Source: Pseudomonadota bacterium (GTDB taxonomy: Bacteria > Pseudomonadota > Alphaproteobacteria > UBA9655). Taken from it: a stretch of 64,000 nt of DNA. A program made the translations under genes and the position numbers. Below are positions 9,851 to 18,896 of this stretch, one piece after another. The stretch spans positions 1-64,000 of the forward strand of contig JAFECQ010000015.1 in NCBI GenBank assembly GCA_018242065.1, given 5' to 3'. Below the pieces are notes generated by a model, which did not search any database, was not told the origin of the DNA, and saw only the letters and a list, made by a program, of their open reading frames with translations. Numbering within the stretch: the stretch's first letter is position 1; the number at the start of each line of letters is the position of its first letter.

Positions 9851-10048
9851 ATGGTGCAGAAAAAGACGAAAACCCTTATTGTTACCCAGACCGGGAGTCC
9901 TATTCGTCGCGAAGCTAAGCAAAGAGCGACTTTGTGTGGATTGGGTCTTAATAAGATAAGTCGGACACGTGAACTTCAAGATACACCCGAAGTACGTGGA
10001 ATGATTCGAAAAGTTCAACATATGGTAAAGGTGGAAGAGGGTCTCTAA
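9851..10048 (+). CDS. rpmD: 50S ribosomal protein L30
   Basis: L30 is a small 50S protein, absent from some lineages but usual in Alphaproteobacteria. The 65 residues contain [25 protein letters not shown] (about residues 11-35, only part quoted elsewhere) and end with [16 protein letters not shown], both typical. The first ATG is used. A 27-bp gap with a weak ribosome binding site leads to rplO. Confidence 0.95.
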   Translation: MVQKKTKTLIVTQTGSPIRREAKQRATLCGLGLNKISRTRELQDTPEVRGMIRKVQHMVKVEEGL

Positions 10049-10075
10049 GATCCTTCGCCGATTGGAAAGCAAACG

Positions 10076-10567
10076 ATGAAACTGAATGAAATTCGTGATA
10101 ATTCCGGAGCCCGTCGTGCAAAAATGCGGATTAGCCGTGGTATTGGGTCGGGTAAAGGAAAAACGGGTGGTCGTGGCGGTAAAGGCCAGACGGCTCGCAC
10201 AGGTGTTGCTATAAATGGGTTCGAAGGAGGGCAAATGCCACTCTACCGTCGCTTACCTAAGCGCGGTTTTACCAATATATTTGCCTTGAAATTTGCTGAA
10301 ATTAATTTAGGGCGACTTCAAGAAGCAATCAAAGCTGGCAAAATAGATGCTAAAAAACTCATTAATGGGGAAGCTCTTGTGAAAGCAGGACTTATTCGTC
10401 GTGAGCGTGATGGTATTCGATTGCTTGGAAAAGGCGAACTTAAAGAAAAAGTTTCACTCGAAGTTGCGGGAGCTACGAAAGCGGCCATTGCAGCTGTTGA
10501 AAAAGCGGGAGGAGCGGTTAAAATCTTATTAACTGAACCTGCAAAAGAAGAAAAAAGTAAAAAATAA
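10076..10567 (+). CDS. rplO: 50S ribosomal protein L15
   Basis: L15 is an assembly protein that threads through the 50S core. The N-terminus has the hallmark Gly-rich basic stretch [17 protein letters not shown] (residues about 22-38), then [18 protein letters not shown] near 49-66. The 163 residues are at the family's normal length. The C-terminus is rich in Ala, Lys and Glu. secY follows after 9 bp, the standard spc-operon order. Confidence 0.97.
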   Translation: MKLNEIRDNSGARRAKMRISRGIGSGKGKTGGRGGKGQTARTGVAINGFEGGQMPLYRRLPKRGFTNIFALKFAEINLGRLQEAIKAGKIDAKKLINGEALVKAGLIRRERDGIRLLGKGELKEKVSLEVAGATKAAIAAVEKAGGAVKILLTEPAKEEKSKK

Positions 10568-10576
10568 AGGATCATC

Positions 10577-11920
10577 ATGGCATCAGCCGCAGAACAACTG
10601 GCAGCTAATATAAACTTTAAAGCTTTTGCAAAAGCAGAAGATCTTAAAAAGCGTATATGGTTTACCTTAGGCGTCCTTATTGTTTATCGATTAGGAACTT
10701 ATATTCCTTTGCCGGGAATTAATCCTGCTGTTATGGCCGAATTTGCTCGCTCTCATGGAGGGGGAATTTTTGGTATGGTCGATATGTTTTCTGGTGGTGC
10801 TTTGAGTCGTATGTCTATTATGGCGCTTAACATTATGCCTTATATATCTGCGAGTATTATCGTTCAATTGATGACGGCGATCGCTCCCCAATTCGAAGCC
10901 CTTAAAAAGGAAGGTGAGTCCGGGCGACGCAAATTGAATCAATATACACGTTACTTAACGGTCTTGATTGCTGTTTTACAATCTTATGGGACGGCCGTTG
11001 GGCTTGAATCCATGCAAGGGATGTCAGGTTCGGCTGTTATTGATCCAGGGATTTTCTTTCGCTTAACAACTGTAATCACGATTGTGGGAGCGACGTTGTT
11101 TTTAATGTGGCTAGGGGAGCAAATTACAGGTCGTGGTATCGGGAACGGTATTTCACTTATTATCTTTGCTGGTATTGTGGCAAACCTCCCTTCATCGATT
11201 GTGAACGCCCTCGAATTAGGGCGTACAGGTGCGCTTTCTTATATTTTTATTCTGTTTATTTTAATATTTTCCGTTGGCATGATCGCTTTTATCGTCTTTG
11301 TGGAGCGCGCTCAGCGTCGGATCTTTATTCAATATCCTAAACGACAAGTGGGCAATCGTATGTATGGTGGGGAAAGCTCCCATCTGCCTATCAAGTTGAA
11401 TAGCACGGGTGTTATTCCTCCAATCTTTGCGAGCTCTCTTATTTTGCTTCCCGTATCAATCGCACAATTTTCTGCAGGTCATGGGCCGGAATGGGTGCAA
11501 TCAATTGCGGGGCTTTTCCACCATGGAAGTTTTGTGTATTTGAGTCTTTACTTGTTCTTGATCGTATTTTTTGCTTTTTTCTATACATCCATTGTTTTTA
11601 ACCCTCAAGAAACAGCAGAGAATCTAAAAAAAGCGGGTGGATTTGTGCCTGGTCAACGTCCTGGACAAAATACGGCTAATTATCTTGATTTCGTCATAAC
11701 ACGTTTGACTGTTGTTGGTGCAGCCTATCTTGCTTTTGTTTGTGCTGTTCCTGAATTCTTTTACGCAGCTTATTCATTGCCTTTCTATTTGGGGGGAACG
11801 ACTTTCTTGATTGCAGTCAGTGTTCCGATGGATACAGTTGCGCAAATTCATTCTCATTTGTTAGCGCATCAATATGAAGGGCTATTAAAGAAGACCCGGC
11901 TTAAGGGGATAAGGAAATGA
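10577..11920 (+). CDS. secY: Protein translocase channel subunit SecY
   Basis: SecY is the inner-membrane channel of the general secretion pathway, through which the many signal-peptide proteins of this window would pass. The 447 residues contain about ten hydrophobic membrane segments. Conserved blocks are RLGTYIPLPGINP (about 38-50), the plug region GGALSRMSIMALNIMPYISASIIVQL (about 73-98), GIGNGISLIIFAGIVANLP (about 190-208) and YPKRQVGNRMYGGESSHLPIK (about 254-274). Its last 4 bases overlap the ATG of adk. Confidence 0.98.
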   Translation: MASAAEQLAANINFKAFAKAEDLKKRIWFTLGVLIVYRLGTYIPLPGINPAVMAEFARSHGGGIFGMVDMFSGGALSRMSIMALNIMPYISASIIVQLMTAIAPQFEALKKEGESGRRKLNQYTRYLTVLIAVLQSYGTAVGLESMQGMSGSAVIDPGIFFRLTTVITIVGATLFLMWLGEQITGRGIGNGISLIIFAGIVANLPSSIVNALELGRTGALSYIFILFILIFSVGMIAFIVFVERAQRRIFIQYPKRQVGNRMYGGESSHLPIKLNSTGVIPPIFASSLILLPVSIAQFSAGHGPEWVQSIAGLFHHGSFVYLSLYLFLIVFFAFFYTSIVFNPQETAENLKKAGGFVPGQRPGQNTANYLDFVITRLTVVGAAYLAFVCAVPEFFYAAYSLPFYLGGTTFLIAVSVPMDTVAQIHSHLLAHQYEGLLKKTRLKGIRK

Positions 11921-12609
11921 ACCTGATTCTTTTTGGTCCACCAGGGGCTGGAAAAGGAACACAAGCGCATCTTATCAAACAGCGTCATGAATTGGCATTG
12001 ATAGCCACAGGGGATATTTTAAGAGAAGAAATAAAAAAAAAATCTTCTCTCGGCCTTGAAGTTGAACAAGTAATGGCGGAGGGGAGGTTCCCTTCTGATG
12101 AGATTATTTTAAAAATTTTTGAAGAATGTTTAGAAAACGTAAAAGAACAAGGCGTTATTTTGGATGGGCTCCCTCGGACATTGAATCAAGCTCAGAAAAT
12201 TGATCAAATTTTTAAGCGTGTTGATCGAACTGTTGATATTGTGATTCAAATTTCTGTCGATGAGGATGAGCTTATAAAGCGCCTTTCTTCTCGAATTGTT
12301 TGTAAACAGTGCGGCACTCCTTACATGGAAGATTCTTCATTCCATCCGAAGGGTGTTTGCTATGAGTGTTCGGGGCGAGATTTTATTCGCCGCCCTGACG
12401 ATGAGCCTGAGGCCATTAAAACACGCCTTAAGGTTTACAATGACCAGACAAAACCCTTGGTTGAGTATTATTTAAATCAAGGACTTTTAAAGGTTGTTGA
12501 TGGAATGAAGCCCGTTGCGGAGGTAAATGCTCAAATTGAAGCCCTCTTAGGAGCAACGCAAGTGTTGACAAGAAAATCTGGATGCCTATACTCCGCACAG
12601 GATATTTAG
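11917..12609 (+). CDS. adk: Adenylate kinase with zinc-type LID
   Basis: Adenylate kinase balances ATP, ADP and AMP in the cytoplasm. The P-loop GPPGAGKGT is at residues 7-15, the AMP-binding block ATGDILREE at about 31-39, and LDGLPRT at about 88-94. The LID has a four-cysteine set, VCKQCG near 128-133 and VCYECSG near 147-153, as in zinc-binding adenylate kinases. At 230 residues it is about 15 longer than usual; the extra lies at the C-terminus after ALLG. It overlaps secY by 4 bp and keeps the secY-adk-rpsM order typical of many bacteria. Confidence 0.97.
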   Translation: MNLILFGPPGAGKGTQAHLIKQRHELALIATGDILREEIKKKSSLGLEVEQVMAEGRFPSDEIILKIFEECLENVKEQGVILDGLPRTLNQAQKIDQIFKRVDRTVDIVIQISVDEDELIKRLSSRIVCKQCGTPYMEDSSFHPKGVCYECSGRDFIRRPDDEPEAIKTRLKVYNDQTKPLVEYYLNQGLLKVVDGMKPVAEVNAQIEALLGATQVLTRKSGCLYSAQDI

Positions 12610-12642
12610 GAATCTTAAGAGAAGTGCATTAAGGAGAAACGA

Positions 12643-13011
12643 GTGGCTCGTATAGCTGGCGTTAACATACCAACGCAAAAAAGAGTTGAAATAGGGTTAA
12701 GGTCAATTTTTGGAATTGGCCCTAGTAAAGCAAAAGAAATTTGTGACAAGTTGGGGATTCCAGCTGCACGACGTGTTCATCAGTTGACGGATGCAGAAGT
12801 TCTGAAAATCCGTGAAGCGATTGATCATGAATATAAAGTTGAAGGTGATCTTCGTAGAGAAGTCTCTATGAATATTAAGCGATTAATGGATCTTGGATGT
12901 TATCGTGGCCTTCGTCATCGAAAGGGGCTCCCTGTTCGGGGGCAACGAACACATACCAATGCGCGGACGCGTAAAGGTAAAGCTGTTGCAATTGCAGGTA
13001 AGAAAAAGTAA
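12643..13011 (+). CDS. rpsM: 30S ribosomal protein S13
   Basis: S13 is at the top of the 30S head and contacts S19, the P-site tRNA and L5. The start [19 protein letters not shown], the helix-hairpin-helix block [12 protein letters not shown] (about residues 24-35) and the end [19 protein letters not shown] are diagnostic. The start codon is GTG at 12643 with AAGGAG nine bases upstream. The 122 residues are standard. It opens the alpha-operon part of the run; the usual rpmJ before it is missing, as is common in Alphaproteobacteria. Confidence 0.97.
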   Translation: MARIAGVNIPTQKRVEIGLRSIFGIGPSKAKEICDKLGIPAARRVHQLTDAEVLKIREAIDHEYKVEGDLRREVSMNIKRLMDLGCYRGLRHRKGLPVRGQRTHTNARTRKGKAVAIAGKKK

Positions 13012-13026
13012 AGGTTAGGAATATAG

Positions 13027-13419
13027 ATGGCGCAGAAACCAGCACAAAGGATTCGCCGTAGAGAGAGAAAAAACATCGTTTCAGGTGTAGCCCACGTGAA
13101 CGCTTCTTTTAACAATACGGTTGTAACTATTACGGATGTTCAAGGTAACGCGATTGCTTGGTCCTCTTCGGGAACGAAAGGATTTAAAGGATCTCGTAAA
13201 TCAACACCTTATGCTGCTCAAGTTGCAGCAGAAGATGCGGGGAAAAAGGCTCAAGAGCACGGGATGAAGTCCCTTGAGATTGAAGTAAAGGGGCCTGGCT
13301 CAGGGCGCGAGTCGGCACTTCGTGCATTGCAAGCAACAGGGTTCGTCATAACCTCCATTCGGGATGTTACACCCATTCCTCATAATGGATGTAAACCCAA
13401 AAAACGGCGCCGTGTATAA
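13027..13419 (+). CDS. rpsK: 30S ribosomal protein S11
   Basis: S11 lies on the 30S platform near the E-site mRNA. The blocks [18 protein letters not shown] (about residues 20-37), [20 protein letters not shown] (about 47-66) and the end [16 protein letters not shown] identify it. The length of 130 residues is typical. It follows rpsM after 15 bp and precedes rpoA by 44 bp. Confidence 0.98.
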   Translation: MAQKPAQRIRRRERKNIVSGVAHVNASFNNTVVTITDVQGNAIAWSSSGTKGFKGSRKSTPYAAQVAAEDAGKKAQEHGMKSLEIEVKGPGSGRESALRALQATGFVITSIRDVTPIPHNGCKPKKRRRV

Positions 13420-13463
13420 AACTGAGCGTTTAATTGAAATCTTGATACCGAGAGGGTAAATTC

Positions 13464-14480
13464 GTGATACAGAAAAATTGGCAGGCATTGATAAAGCCCT
13501 ACAAGTTAAATTTGGATCATAGTGAAGATCCGAATTATGTTGCGACAGTCACAGCAGATCCACTAGAACCTGGGTTTGGCATGACTTTGGGAAGTGCTCT
13601 GCGTCGTGTGCTTCTTTCGTCTTTACAAGGATCAGCTATTACTTCTGTCCAAATTGAGGGCGTGCTGCACGAGTTCTCAACCTTGCCTGGAGTTAATGAA
13701 GACGTAACAGATATTATTCTCAATCTTAAGGGAGTGGTTACAAAACTTCATAAATCGGGGACTGTGCGTGTTAAACTTCAGGTTGAAGGACCTTGTGTTG
13801 TAACCTCAAGTGATATAGAAGCACCAGCTGACCTCGAGATCTTGAATAAGGATCACTACATTTGCACCTTGGGGCAAGGGTCAAAGCTTTCCATGGAATT
13901 AACCATAAGTTCTGGAAAAGGGTATGTTCCAGCTGAGAGCAATAAAAAAGCGGATGCGCCAATTGGTTTTATTCCCATTGATGCGCTTTATAGTCCTGTT
14001 CGTAAAGTTTCTTATAAAGTTGAAAATACACGTGTGGGACAACAAACAAACTATGACAAGTTGGTTATGCGTGTTGAAACTGATGGATCAGTGCGGCCTG
14101 ATGATGCAGTTGCTTTGGCAGCGCGTGTTTTGCAGGATCAACTTCAGAAATTTATCAATTTTGAAGAACCAAAAGAGGCTTATACTGAGAAAGAAGATTC
14201 TCTTCTACCTTTCAATCGCGCTCTTTTACGGAAAGTAGATGAACTTGAACTTTCCGTTCGTTCAGCGAATTGTTTGAAAAATGATAACATCATCTACATC
14301 GGTGATCTCGTTCAAAAGACAGAAGCGGAAATGCTACGTACACCAAACTTTGGTCGTAAGTCTTTGAATGAAATCAAGGAAGTGTTGACACAAATGGGAC
14401 TAAATCTTGGAATGGAAGTTCCAAGTTGGCCGCCAGAAAATATTGAAGAGCTTATTAAAAAGCTCGATGAGCCGTTTTAA
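13464..14480 (+). CDS. rpoA: RNA polymerase alpha subunit
   Basis: The alpha subunit nucleates RNA polymerase assembly through its N-terminal domain and contacts UP elements and activators through its C-terminal domain. The N-terminal domain holds [20 protein letters not shown] (about residues 32-51). The C-terminal domain is at about 260-338, with [16 protein letters not shown] and the helix-hairpin-helix block [16 protein letters not shown]. The 338 residues are normal. The start codon is GTG at 13464 after GAGAGGG. rplQ follows after 21 bp. Confidence 0.98.
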   Translation: MIQKNWQALIKPYKLNLDHSEDPNYVATVTADPLEPGFGMTLGSALRRVLLSSLQGSAITSVQIEGVLHEFSTLPGVNEDVTDIILNLKGVVTKLHKSGTVRVKLQVEGPCVVTSSDIEAPADLEILNKDHYICTLGQGSKLSMELTISSGKGYVPAESNKKADAPIGFIPIDALYSPVRKVSYKVENTRVGQQTNYDKLVMRVETDGSVRPDDAVALAARVLQDQLQKFINFEEPKEAYTEKEDSLLPFNRALLRKVDELELSVRSANCLKNDNIIYIGDLVQKTEAEMLRTPNFGRKSLNEIKEVLTQMGLNLGMEVPSWPPENIEELIKKLDEPF

Positions 14481-14501
14481 GGAATAAGGAGTATCTAGGA
14501 C

Positions 14502-14933
14502 ATGCGTCACGGTGTTAGTGGGCGTAAGCTCAATCGTCATTCGGATGAAAGAAAAGCCCTTTTTAAGTGTCTTGCTGCTTCACTTTTAAAGCATGAGCAA
14601 ATTAAAACGACTTTGCCTAAAGCAAAAGACCTTCGTCCTATCGTGGAAAAAATGATCACTTTAGGTAAAAGAGGGGGGCTTAGTTGCCGTCGTCAGGCAA
14701 TCTCTTATTTAGGTGATAAGGATCTTGCTGCCAAAATTATGGGGCCACTTGCTGAACGGTATAAAAATCGTTCAGGTGGTTATGTGCGCATCATAAAGGC
14801 TGGGACACGCCCTGGAGATAACTCACCGGTTGCGATTATCGAACTTGTTGATCGTGATTTATCTGCAAAAGGTCAAGATTCAGGACCAACGGCAGAGAAA
14901 CTATCGGATGAAGAGAAGACTGCTGGAGAGTAG
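14502..14933 (+). CDS. rplQ: 50S ribosomal protein L17
   Basis: L17 is near the tunnel exit of the 50S subunit. It begins [20 protein letters not shown] and has the block [27 protein letters not shown] (residues about 26-52), both diagnostic. The 143 residues include a polar C-terminal tail rich in Glu, Asp and Ser beyond residue 120. It ends the long run of co-directional ribosomal genes. A palindromic repeat begins 30 bp after its stop and probably ends the transcript between it and the opposing def gene. Confidence 0.97.
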   Translation: MRHGVSGRKLNRHSDERKALFKCLAASLLKHEQIKTTLPKAKDLRPIVEKMITLGKRGGLSCRRQAISYLGDKDLAAKIMGPLAERYKNRSGGYVRIIKAGTRPGDNSPVAIIELVDRDLSAKGQDSGPTAEKLSDEEKTAGE

Positions 14934-14962
14934 AATCTAACCGTTTTGCAGTAGAATTATTA

Positions 14963-15025
14963 GGTCCCGGGTAGCAAGCAAATCTAAGCTCTCAAGAGAG
15001 CAAAATTTCCTAGCTCCCGGGATCC
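14963..15025. repeat. Palindromic repeat, copy C
   Basis: A hairpin of about 63 bp with GTCCCGGGTAGCAAG on the left and TAGCTCCCGGGATCC on the right, and a central palindrome GCTCTCAAGAGAGC. The reverse complement of copy B (17194-17257) matches it at nearly every base. A 10-base direct repeat TTTTGCAGTA flanks it at 14944-14953 and 15036-15045. It lies between the convergent rplQ and def genes, where it could act as a two-way terminator. It belongs to the same family as the two hairpins that frame the GIY-YIG gene near 43200-43650. Confidence 0.8.
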
Positions 15026-15097
15026 ATCTAATGTTTTTTGCAGTAAATAACGCTAGATTTCGGGATATTTCCTTTAATGTTAATCCCCGCTAGGTCC

Positions 15098-15760
15098 CTA
15101 CGACTCCATCGCCGCTTTGCGCTTTTTTCTATATTCTTCTATAGATAATAACTTATCTTCCTCAACATAATCTATAAAACAGTGGCCATTCAGATGATCT
15201 ATCTCATGTTGAATTAACCGCGCGAGGAATCCTTCCGCCGTGCCTTCAACGTGCGTCCCATCGGGTGTATAGGCTGAATATTGAATTGTCTTGAATCGAG
15301 GAACAGGACCTGTAATTTCATCGACAGAAAAGCACCCTTCGTAGTCTGTATGTTTATCGACTCCAACAGGTTCATAAGTCGGATTAATCCATATTGTTTT
15401 TGGCATCGTATCAGTTAAATCTGGACGCCACTTTTTAAGGTCAGGGTCATCATCAACAGCAAATACAATAATCTGTTTTCCAAAGCCAATTTGAGGAGCG
15501 GCAAGGCCTGCACAATTTTCTTCTTGATCAAATTTCTTAACAAGAGTTTCGATAATCTTTTTGTCCAACTCTGAGAGTGGAAAGGAGAGAGGCTCTGCTG
15601 GATTTCGCAAAACATCTGCGCGTGTTTCTTGAGGATTGTTGATCACGACGTAAGAGGGAAGTTCTGTCATATGAGTTTGTCCAACTAAAGGGTTGCTATA
15701 AAAAAGTAAACCGAAAAACCATACTTTTATACCTACTTTACTTATTTTATTGGAGCTCAT
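15098..15760 (-). CDS. def: Peptide deformylase-like protein with a hydrophobic N-terminal leader
   Basis: Peptide deformylase removes the formyl group from the initiator Met of new proteins. All three metal-site motifs are present: GLAAPQIG at residues 85-92, EGCFS at 141-145 (Cys ligand 143) and HEIDH at 185-189 (two His ligands and the catalytic Glu). The family is usually 165-190 residues; this one is 220 because of a leader of about 30 residues with the hydrophobic stretch VWFFGLLF. An internal ATG at 15670 (MTELPSYVV) would give a normal cytoplasmic enzyme, but no clear ribosome binding site precedes it. Export of this protein is therefore possible but unproven. It is 9 bp downstream of the symporter gene, in one operon. 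A leader-bearing paralogue of the housekeeping enzyme is the likely alternative. Confidence 0.88.
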   Translation of the reverse strand: MSSNKISKVGIKVWFFGLLFYSNPLVGQTHMTELPSYVVINNPQETRADVLRNPAEPLSFPLSELDKKIIETLVKKFDQEENCAGLAAPQIGFGKQIIVFAVDDDPDLKKWRPDLTDTMPKTIWINPTYEPVGVDKHTDYEGCFSVDEITGPVPRFKTIQYSAYTPDGTHVEGTAEGFLARLIQHEIDHLNGHCFIDYVEEDKLLSIEEYRKKRKAAMES

Positions 15761-15769
15761 GGTGAGCCT

Positions 15770-16990
15770 TTATTTTTTAATAAGCTTAAAAGAAAGGGTA
15801 TAAGCTACCTTTCTCATATGGCTCCAGCCGAGCTCAAAAACACGGCAAAGGGCACCATTTGCCATTACGTTGCTGCTTGTGATAATAGGATCAAGAAAAA
15901 CATTAAGAGCCAAGATAATTGCAATCATCTCAGGATTAAAATCAAGATAGGTTTCATAAATTGGAAGCATAATAAAAATGGCTCCCCCCAAGACAGCAGC
16001 TGTTGCAAAACGGGCTAAAACAAAAATAGAGCTAAACGTTGCCCAAGTCGAAAGGTCAGGGTTTATTCCATAAAAATGACGATAAATAAGGAAACAAAGG
16101 AAAGTTTGTGCGATGCAATCCCCAATTTGTTGAATATTAGTTGTGGCTGGAATGATACCTTGTGCGAGAGCAGGGTTATCAAGGTTCTTTGCAACACCCT
16201 GAATGGTCCATGGCATGGTTGAAAGACTACAACCAGACGTGAGAGCAATACCCCCAGCGGGAAGCATGTTTTTGATACTTGTTGATATCTTCCAAAGCGA
16301 AAAACCTGTTCCTAGAGCAAATAAGAATAAAAGGTAAAAGCATAAAAAGATAATAAGCCATAAAACAAGAAGGGTATAGTGCGTGAAAACATGAGTTAAT
16401 AAATTGGATTGATACATTTGAACAGCAAAGCCAAGAATAAAGAGAGGAATAAGGCGTGAAAAGATCTGTGTCAGCATAAATTCGACAATTTCTTTTCCAC
16501 GGGTAACGACTTTTGTAAGCAATGAGTTTGTACTAAAGGCATTAAGGCAACCCAACAGAAGACCCACGATGGCGCCTTTCTCAGCAGACCACCAAGTGGG
16601 TCTTTCTAAAGGTAAACGCCACAAAGCGGTAAAGTCAGTGGAGAGAGACGTAACCCCGAACGAAGGAAGATATTCCGAAGAAAGAGCGGCACAGCCATAG
16701 GCATACCATACGCTTGTAAAGTTAGAGAGTCCTTCGAATATAAGAAGTGCAATGACAAAAAGAGGGGCCTTTTTTTCAAAAGAACGTACAGCATAAGCAA
16801 TAAATAGCCCCACCGTGATGGGCATAACCCAGATAAGAAGATCTTTAATGAGCAAACTCACGGCATAAAAAAAACGGTGAGCCGTCAGAGGGAGCATTTC
16901 TGCAAGAAGAATGTAGGCTAATAAAATAAGGATAACTTGAACACTTCTTTGCTTAAGAGCATTATAGAAGAGAGAAGAGGCAGAATCCAC
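15770..16990 (-). CDS. Dicarboxylate/amino acid:cation symporter family protein
   Basis: This 406-residue inner-membrane protein has eight to ten hydrophobic segments and fits the DAACS (SDF, glutamate/dicarboxylate carrier) family. The Ser-rich hairpin region is seen as LPAGGIALTSGCSLSTMPWTI (quoted in two parts: LPAGGIALTSGCS and LSTMPWTI, about residues 243-264). The NMDGT-like segment reads TTNIQQIGDC near 282-291, and the last binding helix reads NVFLDPIITSSNVMANG near 367-383, matching the family's D-x-x-R/T-x-x-N pattern. The start codon is GTG with AAAGGA upstream. It is likely to import a C4-dicarboxylate or acidic amino acid with Na+ or H+; the substrate cannot be told. The def-like gene follows in the same operon. 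Confidence 0.8.
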   Translation of the reverse strand: MDSASSLFYNALKQRSVQVILILLAYILLAEMLPLTAHRFFYAVSLLIKDLLIWVMPITVGLFIAYAVRSFEKKAPLFVIALLIFEGLSNFTSVWYAYGCAALSSEYLPSFGVTSLSTDFTALWRLPLERPTWWSAEKGAIVGLLLGCLNAFSTNSLLTKVVTRGKEIVEFMLTQIFSRLIPLFILGFAVQMYQSNLLTHVFTHYTLLVLWLIIFLCFYLLFLFALGTGFSLWKISTSIKNMLPAGGIALTSGCSLSTMPWTIQGVAKNLDNPALAQGIIPATTNIQQIGDCIAQTFLCFLIYRHFYGINPDLSTWATFSSIFVLARFATAAVLGGAIFIMLPIYETYLDFNPEMIAIILALNVFLDPIITSSNVMANGALCRVFELGWSHMRKVAYTLSFKLIKK

Positions 16991-17094
16991 TGAGTTATTC
17001 CTTTATTTAAATCATAAAAATCCCTTTATCTATATCTTTCATAGCAAATTTTGAAGAAAGTGGGAATAGGGTCTTTTGTAGGGCGAACAATTGG

Positions 17095-17160
17095 GTCCCG
17101 GGTATTAAGAAATTCATATGCTCATTATATTCGCATTGAATTTCTATATCCCGGGATGAC
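17095..17160. repeat. Palindromic repeat, copy A
   Basis: A hairpin with outer arms GTCCCGGGTA and TATCCCGGGATGAC and inner arms AAGAAATTC and GAATTTCTA around an AT-rich loop. It has the same end sequences and plan as copies B and C but a different loop. Copies A and B lie 33 bp apart with their GTCATCC ends facing each other. The pair is upstream of the symporter gene. Confidence 0.75.
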
Positions 17161-17193
17161 GCGGTTGTATGTATTTGTTTTTCTTAAAGATTC

Positions 17194-17257
17194 GTCATCC
17201 CGGGAGCTAGGAAATCTTGCTCTCTTGAGAGCCTAGATTTTCTTGCTACCCGGGATC
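17194..17257. repeat. Palindromic repeat, copy B
   Basis: A hairpin of 64 bp running from GTCATCCCGGGAGC to TTGCTACCCGGGATC with a central GCTCTCTTGAGAGC palindrome. It is the inverted, nearly identical partner of copy C (14963-15025), so the two bracket the def and symporter genes in opposite orientation. It lies just beyond the stop codon of the pseudouridine synthase gene and may end that transcript. Confidence 0.8.
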
Positions 17258-17263
17258 AAATAG

Positions 17264-18016
17264 TTAGGTTCTTCTTTTCTTAATTTCATTACGACCGCGC
17301 GCGTTACCCAATTGGTCTTTAAGTACCTTTGGGGGGATAGCTTTAATACCGCCTGGCTCAAGAGTCCCGAGCTGAAAAGGGCCATAACTTGTTCGAATTA
17401 AGCGACTCACAGGCCACCCTAAGAATTCGAAAACGCGTCGTAGCTCGCGATTTTTTCCTTCTTGAAGACTAACGGTGAGCCAAGCATTATCGCCTTTTTG
17501 GCGATCAAGGGTCGCTGTGATGGCGCCGTAATGAATGCCCTCAACGGTGATTCCCTTTTCAAGTTTTTTAAGCTCCTGTGGGTCAATTTGACCATGAACA
17601 CGGACACGATACCGACGTACCCAACCGGTTGAAGGGAGTTCAAGATGACGAGCGAGTTCACCATCATTCGTGAGAAGAAGTAAGCCTTCGCTATTGAGAT
17701 CAAGCCGACCCACGGAGATAACACGGGGAAGCATTTTGCTTAGGGCTTCAAAAATTGTTGGTCGATTAAGCTCGTCTTTATGGGTTGTCACAAGACCTTT
17801 TGGCTTATAATAGCACCACAAACGGGTCGTTTCAGCTTGGGGAAGGGGCTTATCATCTACGAGGATGTGATTTTGGGGCGTTACGCAACGTGCTGGGGTT
17901 TCTAAAACTTTACCGTCGACCTTCACACGTCCGTCAAGGATCCAAGTTTCTGCATCTCGTCTCGAACAAAGGCCAGCGCGAGCCATGACTTTAGCGATTC
18001 TTTCACCTTTATTCAC
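17264..18016 (-). CDS. RsuA/RluB/RluE-family rRNA pseudouridine synthase
   Basis: This enzyme isomerises a uridine in rRNA. An S4 RNA-binding domain lies at the start (RIAKVMARAGLCSRRDAETW, about residues 5-24). The catalytic domain has the block SVGRLDLNSEGLLLLTNDG near 96-114, whose Asp is the nucleophile, and the family end motif EGKNRELRRVFEFLG. The start is set at the GTG at 18016: GAGG lies six bases upstream, and the conserved part begins right after it. A longer reading frame to 18304 only overlaps the upstream gene. The gene overlaps the end of the amidotransferase gene by 8 bp. The target uridine (RluB versus RsuA type) cannot be told from sequence alone. Confidence 0.9.
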   Translation of the reverse strand: MNKGERIAKVMARAGLCSRRDAETWILDGRVKVDGKVLETPARCVTPQNHILVDDKPLPQAETTRLWCYYKPKGLVTTHKDELNRPTIFEALSKMLPRVISVGRLDLNSEGLLLLTNDGELARHLELPSTGWVRRYRVRVHGQIDPQELKKLEKGITVEGIHYGAITATLDRQKGDNAWLTVSLQEGKNRELRRVFEFLGWPVSRLIRTSYGPFQLGTLEPGGIKAIPPKVLKDQLGNARGRNEIKKRRT

Positions 18017-18710
18017 GTGATGCCTCGATAAATGCCTGAAAAATGGATGCATCATGAGGCGTGATGATAAATTCTGGATGCCATTGTACCCCGAGGCAAA
18101 AACGGTAAGCAGGGGATTCAATCCCTTCAATAACACCATCAGGCGCGACTGCATTAATAATAACGCCCGGAGCAACTTCTTTAATGGCCTGATGATGGCC
18201 ACTATTGACAGAAAACTCTTCTTTCTCAACGATTTGATGGAGAAGGGTTTCTCTAGCAACCTGAATGGTATGACAGGGAAGATGTCTTGTCTTAACATGT
18301 TCAAGAGGCTGAGGCACTTCGTCGGGGATGTGCTGAATCAATGTGCCTCCAAGGACCACATTAATCAATTGTTGTCCCCCGCAAATTCCAAACACAGGTA
18401 AGTTCTTTTTAAGTGCAGCACGCGCTATTTCCATTTCGAATGCCGTTCGATGGGGCTTTAAGTTAACGGTGGGATGACGTTCCCTAACGCCATAGAGAAG
18501 GGGATCAACATCGTGCTCACCGCCTGTGATCATCAGTCCATTAATGAGAGAGATGTATTTGTCAGTGAGGCGTAGATCATGGGTTAAGGGAAAAGGAATT
18601 CCCCCTGCATCAGCAATGGCGGTGCAATAATTTTTGCGGAGAGCGTACCAAGGATAATCATTAAAGGCTTGGGTATCAAAGGTGATGCCAATAAGGGGAT
18701 ATTGTGCCAT
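18009..18710 (-). CDS. Class I glutamine amidotransferase-like hydrolase (peptidase C26, PuuD-like)
   Basis: The family includes gamma-glutamyl-GABA hydrolase of polyamine breakdown. The nucleophile elbow is GICGGQQLINV, with the active Cys, near residue 105 of the protein counted from 18710, and the His-Glu pair is in LGVQWHPEF near the C-terminus. GLMITGGEHDVDPLLYG is the typical oxyanion-side block. The start is set at the ATG at 18710 (MAQYPLIGIT), preceded by AAGGA at a spacing of about seven; an upstream start at 18773 would add 21 residues foreign to the family. No other polyamine genes are nearby, so the substrate remains open. Confidence 0.85.
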   Translation of the reverse strand: MAQYPLIGITFDTQAFNDYPWYALRKNYCTAIADAGGIPFPLTHDLRLTDKYISLINGLMITGGEHDVDPLLYGVRERHPTVNLKPHRTAFEMEIARAALKKNLPVFGICGGQQLINVVLGGTLIQHIPDEVPQPLEHVKTRHLPCHTIQVARETLLHQIVEKEEFSVNSGHHQAIKEVAPGVIINAVAPDGVIEGIESPAYRFCLGVQWHPEFIITPHDASIFQAFIEASRE

Positions 18711-18896
18711 GGGCTGGTCCTTAAAAACGAGGTTATGTATAAATCTTAGATACATCTTATACCTTAAAGACACAAGGGAGAGGTTTATTTATGACAGGAA
18801 TCATAAAAAGGATGAATTGTTGGGAGATAATGATGTAGGCTCCATGGTTAAGATGGAAGAAACAGAGGACTTGAGACGTAGTAAAATGAGATTGTC

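Noticed and set aside
18017-18304. Longer N-terminus for the pseudouridine synthase
   Set aside because: The added 96 residues overlap the amidotransferase gene in another frame and match no domain; GTG at 18016 has a proper ribosome binding site and the S4 domain starts right after it.
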